Assembly (NCBI RefSeq): GCF_000016985.1
Contig: NC_009633.1
Location: forward strand, 2,957,539-3,021,538
DNA length: 64,000 bases
Source: Alkaliphilus metalliredigens QYMF
Lineage (GTDB): Bacteria; Bacillota; Clostridia; Peptostreptococcales; Natronincolaceae
Reading direction: 5' to 3'
Under the pieces are notes generated by a model, which saw only the letters and a list, made by a program, of their open reading frames with translations, did not search any database and was not told where the DNA came from. Shown one piece after another: positions 8,226-19,449 of the stretch (positions are counted from its first letter, which is position 1; each line of letters opens with the position of its first letter). Made by a program: the position numbers and the translations under genes.

Positions 8226-10121
8226 CTATCTCTTTATATAAAACACCTTTCCCTCCAGGGGCTCTAGCCTGACCCTGGCTTTTCCTTCTATCACTTCGAG
8301 GATGTCGTCAGAAATTAATAGGTTTTTAAAAACCCCGTTTCCTAATTGTTCTAGGTTATTCAAATGCAAATCATAGGCCTCTGCGTTGCTTCTATTGAAA
8401 AGAACAAAGGCTCGTTCCCCATCCTTTTGTCTCACAAAGGTATACACATCCCGATCTCCATAGGGAGAATACCAATCCCCTTCTACAAAAACCTCATGGT
8501 CCCGTCTGATCCTAGTTATTTTTTTATACCACGCCAGAATTTCTTCGTTTTCACTGCCCCATGGATAGGTCCGTCGATTATCGGGATCATTCCCGCCCTC
8601 TGCACCGGCTTCATCACCATAATAAATGCAAGGAATCCCCGGGAATGTCATTTGAAACAGGCTTAATAGTTTCAGTCGCTTCACAGCCACTTCCTTTTCA
8701 TCCGTTATTGAGGAATGATCCCCATAAGCTAATGCTGTCAATGCCCTAGGGACATCGTGACTTCCAATGATATTCATCAAACTATAAAAATAGGGCTTTG
8801 GATAATTTTCATAAAGCTTCATTAACCGTGCCTGAAGTGTCACCCCATCACCACGGGTTAAAAAGAAATCTAATAAGGCTTCTCTAAGGGGATAATTCAT
8901 CACAGAATCTAATTCCTCACCAAACAGAAACTCTCTTTTTTCTCCATGACTTATTTTATTGGTGGCATCCTCCCAAACCTCTCCAATCAATACTGCTTGG
9001 GGATCTGTCTCCTTAAGGACTTTCTTCAATACTTTAATAAAGGCTGATGGCAGCTCGTCTGCCACATCTAATCTCCAGCCCTTTACCCCCAGCTTCATCC
9101 AATGCTTGATCACACTATCCTCATCTCTTATGATGTAGTCTAGATAGGAAGGATCCATTTCCTCCACATCAGGCATGGTATCAATTCCCCACCAGCTCTT
9201 ATACTGGTCAGGGAAATGATCAAACTGATACCATGAAGCATAGGGAGAATCCTTTGATTGATAGGCTCCTAATGATTGATAGTTTCCCTCTTTGTTAAAG
9301 TACAGACTGTCACTGCCGGTGTGACTAAAGACGCCATCTAAGATAATGTGTATTCCACGTTTCTCTGCTTCCTTGCAAAATCTTTCAAATATGTTGCTAT
9401 CCCCTAATAAAGGATCTATTTTTTTATAATTTCCGATATCATATCGGTGATTGCTGGGGGATTCAAAAACGGGGTTCAGATAGATAGAGGTAATCCCCAA
9501 TTCCTCCAAATAATTTAGTTTTTCGATGATCCCTTGTAGATCACCACCAAAAAATTCCCACCTTTGAATTCGATTGGTCTCAGCCTCTCGAATATACATT
9601 GGCTTATCTTCCCAGGAGCCATAAAAGAAGCTATTCTTTTTTACATGCTGATTTTTTGTACCGGTCTCACCTTCATAAAAACGATCGGGAAAAATTTGAT
9701 ACATAACAGCTCTTCTAAACCATGAAGGCACTTCTACTCCAGCTTTATACACTGTGATTTGAAAGGAATGCCCTTCATGCCACTTCAGCATTCCCTGACC
9801 TCCAAGCTTTTCATCATTATTGCAATAATAAATGACTTCTCCCTGGATGATCAGCTTGAACTGATACCACAATAATCCAGGGATTTCTGGACAGTTAATT
9901 TCAGTTTCAAAAACGTGGCTTTCATTATCGGTCTCTATTTGGTACATGGAGATCTCTCTTTTTCCTCCATTGTGATCAACGATGCTTAAAAATACCTGTT
10001 CTATATTTTTCATTGTATCTATCTTTACACGCAGCTTAATTTTTTCGCCACATTCTGCCGCTCCAAAGGGATTACGAAAGTAAGATTTTTGAGAATCGTG
10101 TAGCACATTTAACTCATTCAT
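8226..10121 (-). CDS. GH13 alpha-glucanohydrolase (neopullulanase/cyclomaltodextrinase type)
   Basis: About 631 residues, no signal peptide, so cytosolic. An N-terminal beta-sandwich resembling CBM34 (about 1-125) precedes a GH13 (beta/alpha)8 barrel. The conserved regions are all present: DGVFSHTG, GWRLDVADE (nucleophile Asp), LIGEVWED (acid/base Glu) and IGSHDVPR (transition-state Asp). An MPDVEEMDP region-V motif is typical of neopullulanases and cyclodextrinases. It would cut maltodextrins, cyclodextrins or pullulan-like glucans to short sugars. It is the last gene of the glycogen operon, 40 bases after glgP, so it likely degrades limit dextrins left by the phosphorylase. Start chosen at ATG 10121, 6 bases after AGGTG; a GTG at 10130 is possible. 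Confidence 0.9.
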   Translation of the reverse strand: MNELNVLHDSQKSYFRNPFGAAECGEKIKLRVKIDTMKNIEQVFLSIVDHNGGKREISMYQIETDNESHVFETEINCPEIPGLLWYQFKLIIQGEVIYYCNNDEKLGGQGMLKWHEGHSFQITVYKAGVEVPSWFRRAVMYQIFPDRFYEGETGTKNQHVKKNSFFYGSWEDKPMYIREAETNRIQRWEFFGGDLQGIIEKLNYLEELGITSIYLNPVFESPSNHRYDIGNYKKIDPLLGDSNIFERFCKEAEKRGIHIILDGVFSHTGSDSLYFNKEGNYQSLGAYQSKDSPYASWYQFDHFPDQYKSWWGIDTMPDVEEMDPSYLDYIIRDEDSVIKHWMKLGVKGWRLDVADELPSAFIKVLKKVLKETDPQAVLIGEVWEDATNKISHGEKREFLFGEELDSVMNYPLREALLDFFLTRGDGVTLQARLMKLYENYPKPYFYSLMNIIGSHDVPRALTALAYGDHSSITDEKEVAVKRLKLLSLFQMTFPGIPCIYYGDEAGAEGGNDPDNRRTYPWGSENEEILAWYKKITRIRRDHEVFVEGDWYSPYGDRDVYTFVRQKDGERAFVLFNRSNAEAYDLHLNNLEQLGNGVFKNLLISDDILEVIEGKARVRLEPLEGKVFYIKR

Positions 10122-10161
10122 TATTTTCACCTAATTCCCCACATGATTTTTCTGCTTTCAC

Positions 10162-12645
10162 TTACATTTTCTGTTCAAAATTATGTTTTGGTAAATGCCA
10201 AATTTTTTCACTATATTCCTCAATGGTTCGATCACTTGAAAAATAACCGCCATTAGCTATGTTAATAATGGACTTTTCCCACCAAGCGCTTTTATTTCCA
10301 TAGGTTTTATCAATCAAACCATGGGCATCACAATAGGGTTGAAAATCCTTCAATAAATAGTAGGTGTCTCCCCTACTGCCATCCCCATAAAGTAAATCCT
10401 GATAGATTTCATTGAAAAGGTGGGATTCCTCTTGATTGAAAAATCCTTCTAGTAATTGATCTAAAATTTGCTTTAAGTTGGGGTTGCCTTCGTATAGCTT
10501 ATAGGGATGATAATTCCCCTGTCGCCAGTACTCATCTACTTGATCGATGGTAAGTCCAAAAATGAATATATTATCGTCTCCTACTAACTCACTCATTTCA
10601 ACATTTGCGCCATCTAATGTTCCGATTGTCAGGGCTCCATTTAGCATGAACTTCATGTTTCCAGTTCCTGAAGCCTCTTTACCAGCAGTGGAAATTTGCT
10701 CACTGACATCAGTGGCAGGAATGATCTTCTCCGCTAAAGAAACACAGTAGTTCTCAAGAAAGACCACCTTCAACTTGTCTTGGATGCTGGTATCGTGATT
10801 GACTTTTTCGGCAACAGAGTGGATAAGCTTAATAATGAGCTTGGCGCGATGATAGCCAGGGGCTGCCTTTCCAGAAAAAATAAAAGTTCTGGGGTGCATT
10901 TCTAAATCAGGGTTTTCTTTCAAGCGATTATAGAGATGCATAATGTGTAACACATTTAATAGTTGCCTTTTATATTCATGCAGTCTTTTAACGTGAACGT
11001 CAAAAATACTACTGGTATCAACCTTAATGCCTAATTGACTCATGATATCATGGGCTAATGCCTCTTTATTAATGAGTCTGGTTTTCGCTAAGGCTTCCTG
11101 GAAGCCCTTGTCCTTAGCGAAACTTTCTAGTTCTTTTAATCTAGAAGCATCCTTAATCCATTCATCTCCTATGGAGGAGGTAATGAGCTTGGATAAGCCA
11201 GGATTGGCTTTTAATAAAAATCTTCTATGGGTAACACCATTGGTAATACTTTTAAACTTCTCTGGATAAATATCATAAAAGTCATTGAAAACAGTTTCTT
11301 TTAATATTTCCGAGTGAAGCTTGGCAACACCATTTAAAGAGAATGATCCAACAATACAAAGTTTGGCCATATGAATTTCGTGATATGAAATGATGGCCAT
11401 TTCTGTGATTTTATCCCATTGTTCTGGATACCGCTCCCATAAAACCTTGCAAAAACGCTCATTAATTTCATGAATGATTTCATAGACCCTTGGCAGTAAC
11501 TCCTTAAACATGTCCACCTTCCATTTTTCCAATGCTTCAGGTAAAATGGTATGATTGGTATAGGCAAAGATTTTGCTGGTGATACTCCACGCTTCTGTCC
11601 ATCCTAATCCTTCATCGTCCATTAGTATTCTCATTAGCTCTGGTATGGCTAAACCAGGATGTGTATCATTGATGTGTATCACGACTTTATCCGGTAATTC
11701 TCGTACATCATTCCCATTTTTCTTGTATTTTCTAATGATACTTTGTATGCTTGCGGAAACAAAAAAGTACTGCTGCTTTAATCTTAAGGATTTACCCTCT
11801 ACATGATTGTCATCTGGATAGAGTATCTTTGAGATCACCTCTGCCAGTTCCTTTTCCTCAATGGCGTCCATATATTGACCTCTTCCAAAGAGACCCATAT
11901 TCAAATGCTTTGTGGATCGTGCTCCCCATAATCTCAGGGTATTGGTGACTCCGGAGTTATAGCCTACCACAGGCATATCATAGGGAATCGCCTTAATCCG
12001 ATAACAATTTTTTTGTTCAACAATTAACCGTCCATCTACCATTTTCTTTTCTAGCTCTCCACCAAAGTTTACAATTTCTGGCTCTTCAGGCTTGGCCACC
12101 TCCCATATGTTTCCATGCTCTAGCCATGAATCTGGTAACTCAATTTGATAGCCATCTGCAATTTTTTGTTTAAACAGACCATACTCAAAACGAATTCCAT
12201 TACCGTGTCCAACATAGCCTAGGGTTGCTAGGGAATCTAAAAAGCAGGCTGCTAATCTTCCCAATCCACCATTGCCTAATCCAGGATCAGGCTCTATATC
12301 TTGTAACTCCTTCAGCTCTATCCCTAATTCACTACAGGCGGTGGTAACGTCCTCTTGAAGCATCAAATTCATAATAAAATTGTCAAAAAATCTTCCCATC
12401 AAAAACTCCATGGATAAATAATAAAGCTCTTTTCCATCGGTTTTATTGACCTTTTCCTTTGAATATGCCCATTGCTGCATGATTCGGTCCCTTAAAACAG
12501 AAGCCGTTGCTCTGTACATCTGCTCCTTAGAGGCATCCTCTAAATTTCGTCCAAAAATCGTCCCTAGTTTTAAAGCAATTTCTAGTTTCATTGCTTCAAC
12601 TTTTTCTCTGTTTGTGCTTTCTGAATCATTATTTTTATCCTTCAA
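10162..12645 (-). CDS. glgP: Glycogen/maltodextrin phosphorylase
   Basis: An 827-residue GT35 phosphorylase that releases glucose-1-phosphate from alpha-1,4-glucan using phosphate. The PLP site is intact (EASGTGNMKFMLNGALTIGT, Lys in GTGNMKF), as are the N-terminal DPGLGNGGLGRLAACFLDS active-site segment and the VHVKRLHEYKRQLLN segment. Length matches the usual 800-850. It lies between glgA and the GH13 gene with gaps of about 30 bases, all on one strand, so it is the glycogen mobilisation step of the operon. Start is TTG at 12645 with AGGAGG 8 bases upstream. Confidence 0.97.
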   Translation of the reverse strand: MKDKNNDSESTNREKVEAMKLEIALKLGTIFGRNLEDASKEQMYRATASVLRDRIMQQWAYSKEKVNKTDGKELYYLSMEFLMGRFFDNFIMNLMLQEDVTTACSELGIELKELQDIEPDPGLGNGGLGRLAACFLDSLATLGYVGHGNGIRFEYGLFKQKIADGYQIELPDSWLEHGNIWEVAKPEEPEIVNFGGELEKKMVDGRLIVEQKNCYRIKAIPYDMPVVGYNSGVTNTLRLWGARSTKHLNMGLFGRGQYMDAIEEKELAEVISKILYPDDNHVEGKSLRLKQQYFFVSASIQSIIRKYKKNGNDVRELPDKVVIHINDTHPGLAIPELMRILMDDEGLGWTEAWSITSKIFAYTNHTILPEALEKWKVDMFKELLPRVYEIIHEINERFCKVLWERYPEQWDKITEMAIISYHEIHMAKLCIVGSFSLNGVAKLHSEILKETVFNDFYDIYPEKFKSITNGVTHRRFLLKANPGLSKLITSSIGDEWIKDASRLKELESFAKDKGFQEALAKTRLINKEALAHDIMSQLGIKVDTSSIFDVHVKRLHEYKRQLLNVLHIMHLYNRLKENPDLEMHPRTFIFSGKAAPGYHRAKLIIKLIHSVAEKVNHDTSIQDKLKVVFLENYCVSLAEKIIPATDVSEQISTAGKEASGTGNMKFMLNGALTIGTLDGANVEMSELVGDDNIFIFGLTIDQVDEYWRQGNYHPYKLYEGNPNLKQILDQLLEGFFNQEESHLFNEIYQDLLYGDGSRGDTYYLLKDFQPYCDAHGLIDKTYGNKSAWWEKSIINIANGGYFSSDRTIEEYSEKIWHLPKHNFEQKM

Positions 12646-12675
12646 GTAAAAAGCCTCCTTTTTCCCATAAAACCT

Positions 12676-14103
12676 TTACCCTAAAGATCGGTAAAGCTTT
12701 AAATAGGTCTTCGCTGATTCTTCCCAGCCAACTTTAGTATTCATGGCATTTCTCACAACTTTATTGAATTTCCTTTTATCTGGATACAAGCGTATTGCTT
12801 CTTTAATGGTATTGAACATGTCATGAGCATTGTAATTTGTAAAAGTAAAGCCATTTCCTTCTTTAGAGACCTCATCATAGTATTGAATTGTATCCTTTAA
12901 TCCTCCAGTTTCCCGCACAATGGGGACGGTTCCATATCGTAGGGCAATCAATTGTCCTAATCCACATGGTTCAAACAGTGAAGGCATTAAGAAAAAATCA
13001 CTGCCTCCATAAATTTGTTGAGCCAAAACTTCATCAAAAAACAGATTAGTAGAAATCCTTTCAGGATACTTGATTGCAGCCTGTCGAAATATTTCTTCAT
13101 ATTGATGGTCTCCTGTACCCAGTACCACCAGTTGTATCTCTTCCTCCATTAGCTTCTCTAACTGATTGGCGACTAAATCTAATCCTTTTTGTTCCACCAA
13201 TCGGGTCACCATTCCGATCATGGGTATTTTTGCATCAACAGCTAAATTCAACCTTTCTTGTAGCCCCAATTTATTGTCTTTCTTATTTCTCAGATTTTCA
13301 GAGCTAAAATTTTTGAAAAGGTGTATATCTGTTTGGGGATTATAAACACTATCATCAATTCCATTTGTAACTCCTTGCAATTGCTTCTTTTTACGGGATA
13401 ATACTCCCTCTAGACCCTCACCGAAAAATGGATCCTGTATCTCCTGTGCATAGGTAGGACTCACGGTTGTAATATAATCAGAAAAGTTTAGTCCACCCTT
13501 CATATAATTTACATTTCCATGATACTCCACGCCACCCTCATTAAAATGTTGCTGAGAGCCATTAAATAGATCTCCAAGCACTTCCTGTGGAAAGACTCCT
13601 TGGTATTTTAAGTTGTGTATGGTAAAAACCGTTTTAATGTTTTTATAAAAACCATGATGTTGATACTGTGTTTTTAGCAAATAACTAATCATGGCGGTTT
13701 GCCAATCATGACAATGAATAATATCGGGCTTGCAGTCTATATGAGGTAAAATCTCTAGGACACTTCTGCTAAAAAAGGCAAATCGCTCTCCATCATCATT
13801 GTGTCCATAAAAACCCTCTCGATTAAAGTAGTATTGATTATCAACAAAATAGAAGTGAATGTCTTTATAGGATAATATTTCGATTCCACAAAATTGATTA
13901 CGCCATCCAACAGGTACTGTCATACTCTTGATCCACTTCATTTTCATTTTTAAATCTTGTGGAATTTCTTGATATTTGGGCAAAATTACACTTACATCGA
14001 CCCCTAGCTTCTTTAAATAAAAGGGCAAAGAACCGATGACATCACCCAGCCCCCCCGATTTAGAAAAGGGCGTTGCTTCTGATGCAGCAAACATTACTCT
14101 CAT
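12676..14103 (-). CDS. glgA: Glycogen synthase (ADP-glucose:glucan glucosyltransferase)
   Basis: A 475-residue GT5 synthase that extends alpha-1,4-glucan from ADP-glucose. The N-terminal ADP-glucose-binding Lys-x-Gly-Gly motif is present (PFSKSGGLGDVIGSLP, about 12-27). A conserved catalytic-region HCHDWQTAMI (about 129-138) and the C-terminal PSLFEPCGLGQL with the EX7E pair are also visible. Full length for the family (470-480). It follows glgD by 12 bases and is followed by glgP by 30, consistent with one transcript. AGGAGG-like AAGGAGGAAAACAA precedes the ATG. Confidence 0.97.
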   Translation of the reverse strand: MRVMFAASEATPFSKSGGLGDVIGSLPFYLKKLGVDVSVILPKYQEIPQDLKMKMKWIKSMTVPVGWRNQFCGIEILSYKDIHFYFVDNQYYFNREGFYGHNDDGERFAFFSRSVLEILPHIDCKPDIIHCHDWQTAMISYLLKTQYQHHGFYKNIKTVFTIHNLKYQGVFPQEVLGDLFNGSQQHFNEGGVEYHGNVNYMKGGLNFSDYITTVSPTYAQEIQDPFFGEGLEGVLSRKKKQLQGVTNGIDDSVYNPQTDIHLFKNFSSENLRNKKDNKLGLQERLNLAVDAKIPMIGMVTRLVEQKGLDLVANQLEKLMEEEIQLVVLGTGDHQYEEIFRQAAIKYPERISTNLFFDEVLAQQIYGGSDFFLMPSLFEPCGLGQLIALRYGTVPIVRETGGLKDTIQYYDEVSKEGNGFTFTNYNAHDMFNTIKEAIRLYPDKRKFNKVVRNAMNTKVGWEESAKTYLKLYRSLG

Positions 14104-14115
14104 TTGTTTTCCTCC

Positions 14116-15231
14116 TTATAGAACCGTTTTCTTACTCACCACAAAAGGATATCCTTCATCACCCTTCAAGACTTTACCCTCTGTAACAACTACATCCTTA
14201 TCTAAAATAACATGCTCTAGCTGGCATCCCTCATGAATGACGTTTTTCTGCATTAAAATACTATTTTTTACAGTGACATTTTTCCCGACTTTGACACCTC
14301 TAAAAAGAATACTATTGATGACTTCTCCTTCAATAATACAGCCATTGGCCACTAATGAATTGCTTACTTTGGCGGTTTTGTTGTATTTTGAAGGTGCTTC
14401 ATCCTTGACCTTTGTATTGATTAGCCCCTCTTTAAAAAATAATTGTTTCCATATCTCAGGCTTTAATAGGTTCATATTGTGCTTATAGTAATTGTTAATA
14501 GAATCAATATTGGCTACATATCCATCATAGGGCATTCCATACATATTGTATTTTTTTGTATTTTTAATTAATCCATCTTTTACGAAATCATTTAAACCCT
14601 TTGAATGACATTCCCTTATGATTTCCATAAAAAGCTCTTTTTTCATGAAGGCAACGCCCATATCCTTAAAGGAATTGTTACCAATCAACTTATTGACAGA
14701 CATATCTACAATTTTACTCTTCTCATCCATAATCATAGATACATATTTAATAGAGCTATCCCACTCTTTTTTTCTTTGGTATAGGATAACGATATCTGCT
14801 CCACTTTTTTCATAAGCCTCTTTAATTTTTGAGTAATCCATATTATAAATGCTATTACTATTACTAATTAGCACATACTGTTGCGTACTTCTCTCTAAAT
14901 AATCCATATGATTATAAAAGTGGTCAATATCTCCTAAGCGATTGCCAAAACGCTCATAGCTAAATGTAGGTGGTAAAATAAACAACCCACCTCTTTTATT
15001 AAATAAATCCCATGCCTTACCTGAATCCACATGATCTAGTAAGGAGCGATTGTTGCTTTGTGTAAAGATTCCGACGTTTTTGATTCCTCCGTTGGCCATG
15101 TTAGATAAAACAAAATCAACTACACGATACCGGCCTCCAAAGGGAACAGCTGCTGTGGAACGATGTGAAACAAGATCTCTTAAATCACGCTTTATCTTAA
15201 TATCATTGACAATTCCCATGACATCCTTCAT
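14116..15231 (-). CDS. glgD: ADP-glucose pyrophosphorylase-like subunit GlgD
   Basis: A 371-residue homologue of GlgC that keeps the nucleotidyltransferase fold (AAVPFGGRYRVVDFVLSN, about 25-42) and the C-terminal left-handed beta-helix (hexapeptide repeats from about 285). It lacks the N-terminal GGxGTRL loop needed for catalysis. In Firmicutes GlgD is the partner that modulates GlgC in a GlgCD complex; that role is family knowledge. It lies between glgC (37-base gap) and glgA (12-base gap). Start is ATG at 15231 with AGGAGC 8 bases upstream. Confidence 0.95.
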   Translation of the reverse strand: MKDVMGIVNDIKIKRDLRDLVSHRSTAAVPFGGRYRVVDFVLSNMANGGIKNVGIFTQSNNRSLLDHVDSGKAWDLFNKRGGLFILPPTFSYERFGNRLGDIDHFYNHMDYLERSTQQYVLISNSNSIYNMDYSKIKEAYEKSGADIVILYQRKKEWDSSIKYVSMIMDEKSKIVDMSVNKLIGNNSFKDMGVAFMKKELFMEIIRECHSKGLNDFVKDGLIKNTKKYNMYGMPYDGYVANIDSINNYYKHNMNLLKPEIWKQLFFKEGLINTKVKDEAPSKYNKTAKVSNSLVANGCIIEGEVINSILFRGVKVGKNVTVKNSILMQKNVIHEGCQLEHVILDKDVVVTEGKVLKGDEGYPFVVSKKTVL

Positions 15232-15268
15232 ATTTTTCAGCTCCTTTTATACATCCTATTTCCACAGT

Positions 15269-16384
15269 CTAAGTGGCTACAACAGTGATATCGTTCTTTT
15301 TGTTATCTCCAATTATTTCTTTCTTTTGAATAATAGCCTTTTCTGCTATGATGGACTTCTCAATTTTAGCGTGATCCCCAATGATGGCATTTGCCATAAT
15401 CACTGAATCTTTTACCACTGCACCTTTTCCTATGTATACACCTGGAAAAATAACAGAATGGCTAACCTCACCAAATATTTGACAGCCTTCATTTAATAGA
15501 GACTCCGTCACCTTTGCTGACGGTCCTATATATTGCGGTGGTTGACTAGGATTAACCGAATAAATAATCCAATTTCTTTCGTGTAAATCTAAGCTGGCAT
15601 CATCTTCTATTAAATCCATATTGGCTTCCCAATAGCTTTCAACTGTTCCAACGTCCTTCCAGTATCCTTGAAATCCATAAGCAAATAGTTTTTCCCCTTC
15701 ATTTAGCATTTTTGGGATAATATTTTTACCGAAGTCAAGACTAGAATCCGGGTTCTGATCTTCCTCTATCAGATGTTTTTTTAGTTTCTTCCAATTAAAT
15801 ATATAGACACCCATAGAAGCTAAATCACTTTTCGCATTCTCTGGCTTCTCTTGAAATTCAATAATCCGTTCTTCTTCATCGGTATTCATAATACCAAATC
15901 GATAGGTTTCTTCTGAAGGAACCCGGATAACGGCAATGGTGGCATCGGCTTGTTTTTCTTTATGATGCTTGAGCATGGCAGAATAATCCATTTTGTAAAT
16001 ATGGTCCCCAGACAACACCAGTAAATACTCAGGCTCATAGTGTTCAACAAAGTCAAGGTTTTGGTAAACGGCATCAGCTGTTCCCCTATACCAGTTGCCC
16101 CCATTCTCTTTCACATAGGGTGGAAGCACCATTACCCCTCCACTTTTTTTGTCTAAATCCCAGTGGCTACCAATGCCGATGTAGGAGTTTAATACTAAGG
16201 GTTCATACTGGGTCAATACCCCTACTGTGTCAATCCCTGAATTAGAACAATTACTAAGGGTAAAATCAATAATTCTATATTTCCCTCCAAAGGGTAACGC
16301 TGGTTTGGCTATATTTTTGGTGAGCATTCCTAATCTCGTTCCTTGTCCCCCTGCTAGAATCATGGCAATACATTCTTTTTTCAA
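15269..16384 (-). CDS. glgC: Glucose-1-phosphate adenylyltransferase
   Basis: The catalytic subunit of ADP-glucose pyrophosphorylase, 371 residues, making ADP-glucose from ATP and glucose-1-phosphate. The signature [13 protein letters not shown] (about 10-22) and [15 protein letters not shown] (about 27-41) are intact, as are the substrate segment [13 protein letters not shown] and the C-terminal beta-helix. This is the committed step of glycogen synthesis. Start is TTG at 16384, preceded by AGGAGGGATATT. It follows glgB by 10 bases. The pairing with glgD directly downstream matches the Firmicute arrangement. Confidence 0.97.
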   Translation of the reverse strand: MKKECIAMILAGGQGTRLGMLTKNIAKPALPFGGKYRIIDFTLSNCSNSGIDTVGVLTQYEPLVLNSYIGIGSHWDLDKKSGGVMVLPPYVKENGGNWYRGTADAVYQNLDFVEHYEPEYLLVLSGDHIYKMDYSAMLKHHKEKQADATIAVIRVPSEETYRFGIMNTDEEERIIEFQEKPENAKSDLASMGVYIFNWKKLKKHLIEEDQNPDSSLDFGKNIIPKMLNEGEKLFAYGFQGYWKDVGTVESYWEANMDLIEDDASLDLHERNWIIYSVNPSQPPQYIGPSAKVTESLLNEGCQIFGEVSHSVIFPGVYIGKGAVVKDSVIMANAIIGDHAKIEKSIIAEKAIIQKKEIIGDNKKNDITVVAT

Positions 16385-16394
16385 AATATCCCTC

Positions 16395-18290
16395 CTACTC
16401 TTCGTCTTTTTCTTGTCTTATATAAAGCACCCCTAGAGGGGGTATAGATGTTTCAATAGAATATGACTGGTTATGCCATTTTACTTTTTCAGCTTTCATT
16501 ACCCTAGGGTTTTTTACTCCCGATCCACCATATTCAGTGGAATCACTATTAAACACTTCTTTATAATTACCTTTGAAGGGGACGCCAACTCGATATTGCT
16601 CCCGTGGTATCGTAGTGAAATTACAAATAATAATTGTAAAATCATCTGCCCTTCTTCGCATAAATGTAATCATACTCTGCTGATAATCATTGGGATCAAT
16701 CCACTGAAATCCTTCCACTTGATAGTCATTTTGCCATAGGGACGCTTCTTCCTTGTAAAAGTGGATAAGGTCCTTCATGTACTGATGCAACTTTCTGTGC
16801 ATTTCATGGTCCAATAACATCCAATCTAGGGCTTTGTTATGATTCCATTCAATAAACTGTCCAAATTCGCCCCCCATGAAAAGTAATTTCTTCCCTGGAT
16901 GTGCCATGAGATAACCATAATAACATCGTAGATTAGCGAACTTTTCCCAATAGTTACCGGACATTTTCTCCAGTAGTGATTTTTTTTCATGGACCACTTC
17001 ATCATGGGATAAGGGTAAAATGAAATTTTCTGTATAGGTGTACATTAGGGAAAATGTTAACAGGTTATGGGACCATTTCCTATGGATGGGATCTAACTCC
17101 ATATACTTTAACGTGTCGTTCATCCATCCCATATTCCATTTATAATTAAACCCTAATCCACCTACATGGATAGGTGCGGTTACCATTGGCCACTGAGTAG
17201 ATTCCTCTGCTATCATAAAGTGATTGGGAAAGTACTGAAAAACTGCCTTATTTAACTGTTTCAAAAAGTCTACTGCCTCTAGGTTTTCATTACCGCCATA
17301 TTGATTAGCCGTCCAATCCCCATGTTCTCTTCCGTAATCTAGATAGAGCATGTTGGCAACTGCATCCACCCGCAACCCATCAATATGATACATCTCCATC
17401 CAGAAGCAGGCGTTGGATATGAGAAAGCTCTTGACCTCAGGTTTTCCTAAGTCAAAGTTGACAGTTCCCCACTCTTTGTTAATGGCTCGATTGGCATCCT
17501 GGTATTCATAAACATTTCCCCCATCAAATTGGCGGAGGCCATGGGCATCGGCACAGAAATGGCCTGGCACCCAATCTAAAATGACCCCAATTCCCTTTTG
17601 GTGAAGATAATCAACAAAATACATAAAGTCCTTGGGGTTTCCATATCTACTTGTGACAGCATAATAGCCTGTAATTTGATATCCCCATGAATCATCTAGG
17701 GGATGTTCCATAATCGGCATCACTTCCACATGGGTATACCCCATTTCCACTGCATAATCCCCTAGTTCATGGGCTATTTCCCTGTAGTTACAAAAACTAT
17801 CATCTGCCTTTCTTCTCCATGAGCCTAAATGAACCTCATAAATCATAACAGGCCTATGTAAAGAGTTTTCTACTACTTTGTTTTGCTGCCATTTCTGATC
17901 CTGCCATGGATAGTCTTCTAGTTCACATACAATAGAAGCTGTGTTGGGTCGAGGCTCCGATAAAAACCCATAGGGATCAATTTTCAAATAGAACGCTCCA
18001 TTGTCACCTAAAATCTCATATTTATAGAGTGTACCTTCTTGTATCCCTCCTATGAAAACAGACCAAAGTTTAGAATCCGGAATTTTTTCCATGGGATGCT
18101 GCTGTCCCTGCCAATGGTTAAAATCTCCTGCTACTCTGACTTCCTTGGCATTCGGTACCCATGCGGTAAACCGTGTTCCTTTTTGTCCGCCTTCCACTGT
18201 CACATGTGCTCCTAAACTCTTGTAACCATAATAATTAGTTCCTTCATGGAATAAATATACATCCTGCTGAGAAATCATTTTTTTCCCCAT
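16395..18290 (-). CDS. glgB: 1,4-alpha-glucan branching enzyme
   Basis: A 631-residue GH13 branching enzyme that makes alpha-1,6 branches in glycogen. A CBM48 domain lies at about 25-115 ([20 protein letters not shown]). The barrel carries [19 protein letters not shown] (nucleophile), [10 protein letters not shown] (acid/base) and [15 protein letters not shown], a branching-enzyme-specific motif. It is the first gene of the operon and follows a 550-base non-coding stretch that should hold the promoter. Start at ATG 18290 (AAAGGGATGATG upstream) or at an in-frame ATG 12 bases later with GGGG at good spacing; I cannot decide between them. Confidence 0.97.
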   Translation of the reverse strand: MGKKMISQQDVYLFHEGTNYYGYKSLGAHVTVEGGQKGTRFTAWVPNAKEVRVAGDFNHWQGQQHPMEKIPDSKLWSVFIGGIQEGTLYKYEILGDNGAFYLKIDPYGFLSEPRPNTASIVCELEDYPWQDQKWQQNKVVENSLHRPVMIYEVHLGSWRRKADDSFCNYREIAHELGDYAVEMGYTHVEVMPIMEHPLDDSWGYQITGYYAVTSRYGNPKDFMYFVDYLHQKGIGVILDWVPGHFCADAHGLRQFDGGNVYEYQDANRAINKEWGTVNFDLGKPEVKSFLISNACFWMEMYHIDGLRVDAVANMLYLDYGREHGDWTANQYGGNENLEAVDFLKQLNKAVFQYFPNHFMIAEESTQWPMVTAPIHVGGLGFNYKWNMGWMNDTLKYMELDPIHRKWSHNLLTFSLMYTYTENFILPLSHDEVVHEKKSLLEKMSGNYWEKFANLRCYYGYLMAHPGKKLLFMGGEFGQFIEWNHNKALDWMLLDHEMHRKLHQYMKDLIHFYKEEASLWQNDYQVEGFQWIDPNDYQQSMITFMRRRADDFTIIICNFTTIPREQYRVGVPFKGNYKEVFNSDSTEYGGSGVKNPRVMKAEKVKWHNQSYSIETSIPPLGVLYIRQEKDEE

Positions 18291-18840
18291 TCATCATCAT
18301 CCCTTTATCCTTAGAAACGTTTATTCTATCTTCATTAACATTAGAATTGATTTCATCGTTCTACAAAAATAACGTGCTGATCTGATTATTTCTTTTTTCC
18401 TCAACATCATAGTCTATTAAAGCTATGCCTATAATAGTACACTTTATTAAAGACATTTTTTGCAATTACTTTCAGCTCGTGCGTTATTATGTCCTACCTT
18501 TTATAATCATAATCTTACTAACATTGATACCCCAAAATCTTGCCCTATAAACGTTAACAGCCCTGATCCCAATAAATAATCCATCCTTGTTAATAATTAA
18601 ATATTCTATATATCATTACTGATTTCCTGCCATATCAATCATTTTCTCTAAATTTATAATCAATCTCCACCAATAGTCTTCCTTCATTATCAATATTTGA
18701 TTGAATTATTGCTCAATTTGTTTGTATTAACCATAAAATGAGCAGGCACTTGATAAAAAAGAAAAGCTCCTCTCCAATATACTGATTGAGGGGAGACACA
18801 ATATGTGGCGGGATTTTTCCATAAGTTTGTAAGCAATACA
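18291..18840. other. Non-coding leader upstream of the glycogen operon
   Basis: Very AT-rich and without a credible open frame. It should contain the operon promoter. A TATTAT near 18433-18438 on the minus strand could be a -10, but no well-spaced -35 is seen. A terminator for the acetyltransferase lies at its far end. Confidence 0.4.
18755..18795 (-). terminator. Terminator of the acetyltransferase gene
   Basis: The stem of CTCCCCTCAAT pairing with ATTGGAGAGGAG is followed on the minus strand by CTTTTCTTTTTT. It sits about 45 bases after the stop at 18841. Confidence 0.75.
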
Positions 18841-19281
18841 CTACATATCCTGAATCATTTGTTTATATTCTAGTATAGTGAATCCTTTTCGTAAATACAA
18901 TTCTTCTGCCGACTTATTGTTTTTTGTTAATTCAAGTCTAAATCGTTTTGCTCTGGGTGAAAATTCTTTTTTTATGAAGTCTAAAACTTCACCTCCCAGC
19001 CCCAATCCTCTAAACTTCTCTCTGATGTATATTTCTTCAATAAAAACAACCAAGCCACTTGCCTCGTTAGAATACGTCAAACTAATGAGTACATATCCAG
19101 CCGTTTCTTCTCGTTCTTCTACTAAGTAACATTTAATATAGGGTGAACATTCATTTATCTCATTAATAGTATTCATTATATTTTCAGTAGAAATCTTTTT
19201 AAGCACTGCCTCAGAGTTGTAAAAATCCTTAACCATTGAAACAAATATATCTTTGTCTTCTCTTCTAAATTCTCTAATCAT
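18841..19281 (-). CDS. GNAT-family N-acetyltransferase
   Basis: A 146-residue GNAT acetyltransferase. The acetyl-CoA signature is YIREKFRGLGLGGEVLDF (about 90-107, R/Q-x-x-G-x-G/A), preceded by beta strands (GLVVFIEEIYI) and followed by a C-terminal NKNNKSAEELYLRKGF motif typical of the fold. The acceptor substrate cannot be told. Start chosen at ATG 19281 because GGAGG lies 8 bases upstream; the frame runs on to 19296 but that ATG sits on the ribosome site. The gene is monocistronic with its own terminator. Confidence 0.85.
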   Translation of the reverse strand: MIREFRREDKDIFVSMVKDFYNSEAVLKKISTENIMNTINEINECSPYIKCYLVEEREETAGYVLISLTYSNEASGLVVFIEEIYIREKFRGLGLGGEVLDFIKKEFSPRAKRFRLELTKNNKSAEELYLRKGFTILEYKQMIQDM

Positions 19282-19449
19282 TTTTATTTCCTCCATAACA
19301 TTTTTTATCTAATATGCCTTCACTTTATATCTCAGAATAGTTTTGAATTTTGATGGTTCTTCATTACCACTCTCCTTTACTTCATATTATATAACTAATT
19401 TTTGATTCACATAACCCGTCCTTACATTATTATACTAATTTTAACCTTA